NCBI GenBank assembly: GCA_021847015.1
Contig: JAJZVW010000001.1
Location: forward strand, 210,476 to 274,475
Direction: 5' to 3'
Source of the DNA: Pseudomonadota bacterium
GTDB taxonomy: Bacteria; Pseudomonadota; Alphaproteobacteria; Rhodospirillales; Magnetospirillaceae
Length of the DNA: 64,000 nt
Shown here: positions 60,678-64,000 of the stretch, one piece after another
Layout: the number at the start of each line of letters is the position of its first letter
Numbering within the stretch: position 1 is the stretch's first letter
The notes under the pieces: generated by a model
What the model was told of the DNA's origin: nothing
Database searches by the model: none
What the model saw: only the letters and a program-made list of their open reading frames with translations
Made by a program: the position numbers and the translations under genes

Positions 60678-63600
60678 CTAAACGGCCGACACGAAACTGT
60701 CGAGAACCTTCTTGGTGCCCGCCTTGTCGAAGGCGATCTCCAGCTTGTCGCCGTCCACCGCCAGCACGGTGCCGCCGCCGAATTTCTGGTGGAACACCCG
60801 GTCCCCGGTCCGGAAGTCACCCTCCGCCGCCTCGCGCCGCGGCACCGTCCACGACGTGGCCTCGATCACCGGCGGCGGGCGCCGGGACGCGGGAGCGTGC
60901 GCCGCGCCCCAGCCATCGTCCGACCGGCGGCCGCCGCCACCGGCATAAAGGCCGGGGGCGGCGCAGCGCTCGACATGGTCGGGCGGCAGCTCGTCAAGGA
61001 ACCGGGACGGCAGGCTGTTCTGCCACTTGTTGTAGATGCGCCGACTGGCGGCGAAGGTGATGCTCACCCGCTTGCGGGCGCGGGTCAGGCCGACATAGGC
61101 CAGCCGGCGTTCCTCCTCCAGCCCCTTGCCGCCGCCCTCGCCCAGGGCACGGGAATGGGGAAACACGCCCTCCTCCCAGCCCGGCAGGAAGACGGTGTCG
61201 AATTCCAGCCCCTTGGCCCCGTGCAGCGTCATCAGCACCACGCGGTCGCCGTCGGCCTTGGCGTCGTTGTCCATCACCAGGGCGACGTGCTCCAGAAACC
61301 CCTGAAGGGTGTCGAATTCCTCGAGGGCGGACACCAGTTCCTCCAGGTTTTCGACGCGGCCCGGCGCATCGGGAGACTTGTCGTTCCGCCACATGGCGAC
61401 ATAGCCCGACTCGTCGAGGATGGTCGCCGCCAGGTCCCAGTGCGCCATGCCCGCGAGCAGCGAGCGCCAGCGGTCGAGGTCGGCGAGGAAGCCGGCCAGC
61501 GCCTTGCGCGGCCTGGGCTTCAATTCGTCGGTCTCCGCCAGCCGCCGCGCCGCTTCCACCAGCGGCAGGCGGGCGGCCCGCGCGGTGGCGTGGATCGCCT
61601 GCAAGGCCGCGTCGCCCAATCCCCGCTTGGGCAAATTGATGATCCGCTCGAACGCCAACCCGTCGTCGGGAGACACCACGAGGCGCAAGTAGGCCAAGGC
61701 ATCGCGGATTTCCGCGCGCTCGTAGAAGCGCGGGCCGCCGATGACCCGATAGGGCACGCCGGTAGTGATCAGGCGCTCCTCGAACTCGCGGGTCTGGAAG
61801 CCGGCGCGGACCAGGATGGCCATGGAGGCGAGGCTTTCGCCGGCCCGCTGAAGGGCTTCGACGGCGTCCACCACCGTGCGGGCCTCATCCTCGCCGTCCC
61901 ACACGCCCTGCACCCGGATTTTCTCGACCGCGCCGTGATGATCGAAACCGGAGCGCAACGTCTTGCCCAACCGGCCGGCGTTGTTGGCGATGAGATGGCT
62001 GGCGGCGGCGAGGATATGCGGGGTCGAACGGTAATTGCGCTCCAGCCGTACCACCCGGGCGCCGGGAAAGTCCCGCTCGAACCGCAGGATGTTGCCCACC
62101 TCGGCGCCGCGCCAGGAATAGATCGAGTTATGGGTGACGATGCCGTTGGCGATGAAGTTGTGGGGGCCTTCGACATCCAGATCGAACACCTCGCCGGCAT
62201 ACGCCACAGGTTCGACGGCGACGACCACGTCGTGGCGGCCGTCATCGGCCGGCACCACCATGCCGGAAACCACATGCTTGGCCTGTCGCACCGCCAGGGC
62301 CTTGCCGAGGATGTTGGCCTTGCGCACCACCGTAAGATCGAAGCGGGTGGCCAAAAGAGCCTCCAGCGCCTCCAGCCGATTGACGTCGCGGAATACCGTC
62401 TCATAACGCCAATTGGCGGGGTTGCGCTTGTAGCGCCGTGCCGACAATCCCAATTCGGCCAGCGCGGATGCGCCTTCGGCGTCATTGCCGCTTATGGCGA
62501 TGCGGTGCATGGGGGCGCTGCCGCGGCGGTCGGCGTTGAGGGTGAGCGTCAGGTTGCGGCGGCGCCCAGGCTCAGATCGAGGAATGTGGTGGGGTGCGTC
62601 GGGGTCGAGGCGGAAATCGGCCATCAGTTCACTCACCCGTGCGTCAAGCATCAGATCCCGGTGCAGGCGGTCCAGCCGATCCTGGTCATGCACCAACCCA
62701 TTGCTCGAACCTCCCTTGCGGGCGACAAAGGGAAACGTCGTGATGCCGTATTTCAGGCTGAGGCGATGCTCCAGGTCACGGGCATCCTGTTCGTTGTCGA
62801 AGGCCCGGACCAGCCACACCGCGTCGCCATGCTCCTGGATGCAACGCTGCTGATAGCCGATCACCGAATGCCTTTGGCCGGCGGTGTAAACCTGTGACGT
62901 CCCCAGGCGGAAGCCGTGACCGCGCTTGAGCATCAAATACGTGAAGAACCGCTGCGGGCTCTCGTCAAGAATGATATCGGCGAAATGGTTGTGTTCTGGG
63001 GTGGTCAGCAACTCGCGACCGCCCTCGGTGCGCAGGCGAACCAGCGGCCGTTCGGCATCTCGGCGGAACGTCCGCGTCACCGTGGCGGCCCGCAGGTCGC
63101 CGCTGCCGTAGGAGGACAGCACCCGGTCGCCGGGGGCCACCTCCTCAACCGGCTTGAGCGAGCCGTCGGCCATGGCGATCAGGGTACCCTTCGCCACGCA
63201 CTGATCGTCATCGCCGACGCAGCAGATGTTGCGGTGCTTCTGCGCCAGCAGACGCAGCCACAGGTACTGGGCGACGTTGGTGTCCTGGTATTCGTCCACC
63301 AGAAGGTAGCGGAATTGCTCCTGATAATGGGCGAGCACCTCGGGCTGGGCGAGAAAGATGCTGAGGTTGTGCAGCAGCAGGTCACCGAAATCGCAGGCGT
63401 TGAGGGTGAGCAGCCGCTCCTGGTAGGCGCGGTAGATGTCCAGGGCGCGGCCGCCGGCCGCCTCCCCGCCGTCGCCGGCCCCGACCTTGTCCCAGGTCAG
63501 CCCGCGGTCCTTCCATCGCTGGACGGTCCCCATCAGCGCCTGGGGCGGCCATTTTTTCGGATCGACCTGTTCGGCCTCCATCACCTGCTTGAGCAGGCGA

Positions 63601-63962
63601 AGCTGGTCGTCGGCATCGAGGATGGTGAAATTCGATTTGAGTCCCACCGTCTCGGCGTGGCGGCGCAGGATACGCACCGCGACGGAGTGGAACGTCCCCA
63701 TCCACACCCCTTCGGCCACCGACCCGACAAGGTGGGTAACCCGGTCGCGCATCTCGCGCGCGGCCTTGTTGGTGAAAGTCACCGCCAGGATCTGCCAAGG
63801 CTGCGCCCGCCGGCTGGCGAGAATATGGGCGAGACGGGCGGTCAGCACCCGCGTCTTGCCGGTTCCCGCCCCCGACAGGACCAGCACCGGCCCCTCGGTG
63901 GCGGTGACGGCCTCATGCTGTTCGGGATTGAGGCCCCGCAGCCACGGCGCGTCGGGAGGCAC
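60678..63962 (-). CDS. UvrD/PcrA-type superfamily 1 DNA helicase, precursor containing an intein
   Basis: 1094 residues as translated, about 736 after intein removal, the normal PcrA/UvrD size. 3'-5' helicase of repair and replication restart. Motifs: Q-motif LNPEQHEAV, Walker A GAGTGKT (31-37), Ib TFTNKAAREMRDRV, II VDEYQDTN, then motif III split by the intein (VGDDDQ / SIYSWRGA). Motifs IV (LERNYRSTPHIL), V (LMTLHGAKGLEFDTVFLPG) and VI (AYVGLTRARKRVSI) are normal. The start is a GTG 39 bases from the window edge and could lie further out. A C-terminal basic tail (FDKAGTKKVL) matches PcrA family ends. Confidence 0.95.
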   Translation of the reverse strand: MPPDAPWLRGLNPEQHEAVTATEGPVLVLSGAGTGKTRVLTARLAHILASRRAQPWQILAVTFTNKAAREMRDRVTHLVGSVAEGVWMGTFHSVAVRILRRHAETVGLKSNFTILDADDQLRLLKQVMEAEQVDPKKWPPQALMGTVQRWKDRGLTWDKVGAGDGGEAAGGRALDIYRAYQERLLTLNACDFGDLLLHNLSIFLAQPEVLAHYQEQFRYLLVDEYQDTNVAQYLWLRLLAQKHRNICCVGDDDQCVAKGTLIAMADGSLKPVEEVAPGDRVLSSYGSGDLRAATVTRTFRRDAERPLVRLRTEGGRELLTTPEHNHFADIILDESPQRFFTYLMLKRGHGFRLGTSQVYTAGQRHSVIGYQQRCIQEHGDAVWLVRAFDNEQDARDLEHRLSLKYGITTFPFVARKGGSSNGLVHDQDRLDRLHRDLMLDARVSELMADFRLDPDAPHHIPRSEPGRRRNLTLTLNADRRGSAPMHRIAISGNDAEGASALAELGLSARRYKRNPANWRYETVFRDVNRLEALEALLATRFDLTVVRKANILGKALAVRQAKHVVSGMVVPADDGRHDVVVAVEPVAYAGEVFDLDVEGPHNFIANGIVTHNSIYSWRGAEVGNILRFERDFPGARVVRLERNYRSTPHILAAASHLIANNAGRLGKTLRSGFDHHGAVEKIRVQGVWDGEDEARTVVDAVEALQRAGESLASMAILVRAGFQTREFEERLITTGVPYRVIGGPRFYERAEIRDALAYLRLVVSPDDGLAFERIINLPKRGLGDAALQAIHATARAARLPLVEAARRLAETDELKPRPRKALAGFLADLDRWRSLLAGMAHWDLAATILDESGYVAMWRNDKSPDAPGRVENLEELVSALEEFDTLQGFLEHVALVMDNDAKADGDRVVLMTLHGAKGLEFDTVFLPGWEEGVFPHSRALGEGGGKGLEEERRLAYVGLTRARKRVSITFAASRRIYNKWQNSLPSRFLDELPPDHVERCAAPGLYAGGGGRRSDDGWGAAHAPASRRPPPVIEATSWTVPRREAAEGDFRTGDRVFHQKFGGGTVLAVDGDKLEIAFDKAGTKKVLDSFVSAV
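62127..63200 (-). other. Intein inside the UvrD/PcrA helicase gene
   Basis: 358 residues, C255 to N612 of the precursor. It begins with Cys (CVAKGTLIAMADGSLKPVEE, block A), has block B TPEHNHF (T-x-x-H), and ends with block F/G EVFDLDVEGPHNFIANGIV THN, followed by Ser+1 of the extein. Splicing restores VGDDDQSIYSWRGA exactly. The middle has no LAGLIDADG motif I can see; it contains IQEHGDAVWLVRAFDNEQ and LEHRLSLKYGITTFPFVARK, a segment of unknown or degenerate nuclease type. Residues needed for splicing (Cys1, His in block B, His-Asn at the end) are all present, so it should be active. Confidence 0.93.
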
Positions 63963-64000
63963 CGCGACCGGGCCGGCTGCGCCGGCCCGGGCCGGGATCG

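Noticed and set aside
62430..62900. LAGLIDADG endonuclease in the intein
   Set aside because: I could not find two dodecapeptide motifs; the central part is described as unassigned or degenerate.

Overview
The window is GC-rich DNA (mostly high-GC third positions) that looks like the chromosome of a motile alphaproteobacterium of the Rhodospirillales/Magnetospirillum type. The grounds are the gene orders (fliL-fliM-DUF6468-motE-cheY-cheZ; flgF-flgG-flgA-flgH; chorismate mutase-hisC-tyrA divergent from metX-metW), CtrA-like boxes, a CheZ phosphatase and many c-di-GMP-type proteins. The taxonomic call is an inference from gene content; no search was run.

Layout. 1-11.4 kb is flagellar and chemotactic: a leftward operon fliL-fliM-DUF6468-motE-cheY-cheZ-large periplasmic TPR protein, and a rightward operon flgF-flgG-flgA-flgH. 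They share a divergent control region holding a CtrA-like site and a sigma-54 type promoter. 11.5-16.6 kb is an accessory island: a P-type cation ATPase with an N-terminal HMA_2-like domain, two more cysteine-poor HMA_2-like proteins, a DUF5132-type membrane protein and two small unknown proteins. This is the best candidate in the window for a poorly described system, reminiscent of but not identical to ferrosome (fez) loci. 16.9-21.8 kb makes and uses glucose-1-phosphate/UDP-glucuronate (galU, ugd, pgm) with a secreted beta-propeller. 21.9-28 kb carries small proteins, a PBP5-type carboxypeptidase with SPOR domain, a lipoprotein and clpS-clpA. 28-38 kb carries a diguanylate cyclase, lipB, tRNA-Leu(GAG), ettA, a PrpA-type phosphatase, two tandem degenerate EAL-like paralogues, an ABC-2 exporter and two small lipoproteins.

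38-42.6 kb is signalling: an OmpR-type regulator/kinase pair, then a receiver plus HPt pair behind a CtrA-like box, and a methyltransferase. A GGDEF-EAL protein, ligA, a TPR-like protein and a DUF2189 membrane protein follow to 50 kb. 50.3-51.8 kb is a small cytochrome-oxidase/heme cluster (43-aa membrane peptide, DUF420 protein, heme O synthase). 51.8-57.6 kb is methionine (metX-metW) and tyrosine/phenylalanine (chorismate mutase, hisC-like aminotransferase, tyrA) biosynthesis plus a VOC protein. The right end has aminopeptidase P, prmA and a UvrD/PcrA helicase gene interrupted by a 358-residue intein.

Three copies of a palindromic, non-coding, MITE-like element with the core GTCATCCCGAG...CTCGGGATGAC (or a close variant) lie in intergenic regions near 22.3, 40.7 and 59.6 kb. 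Two of them have flanking direct repeats that look like target-site duplications.
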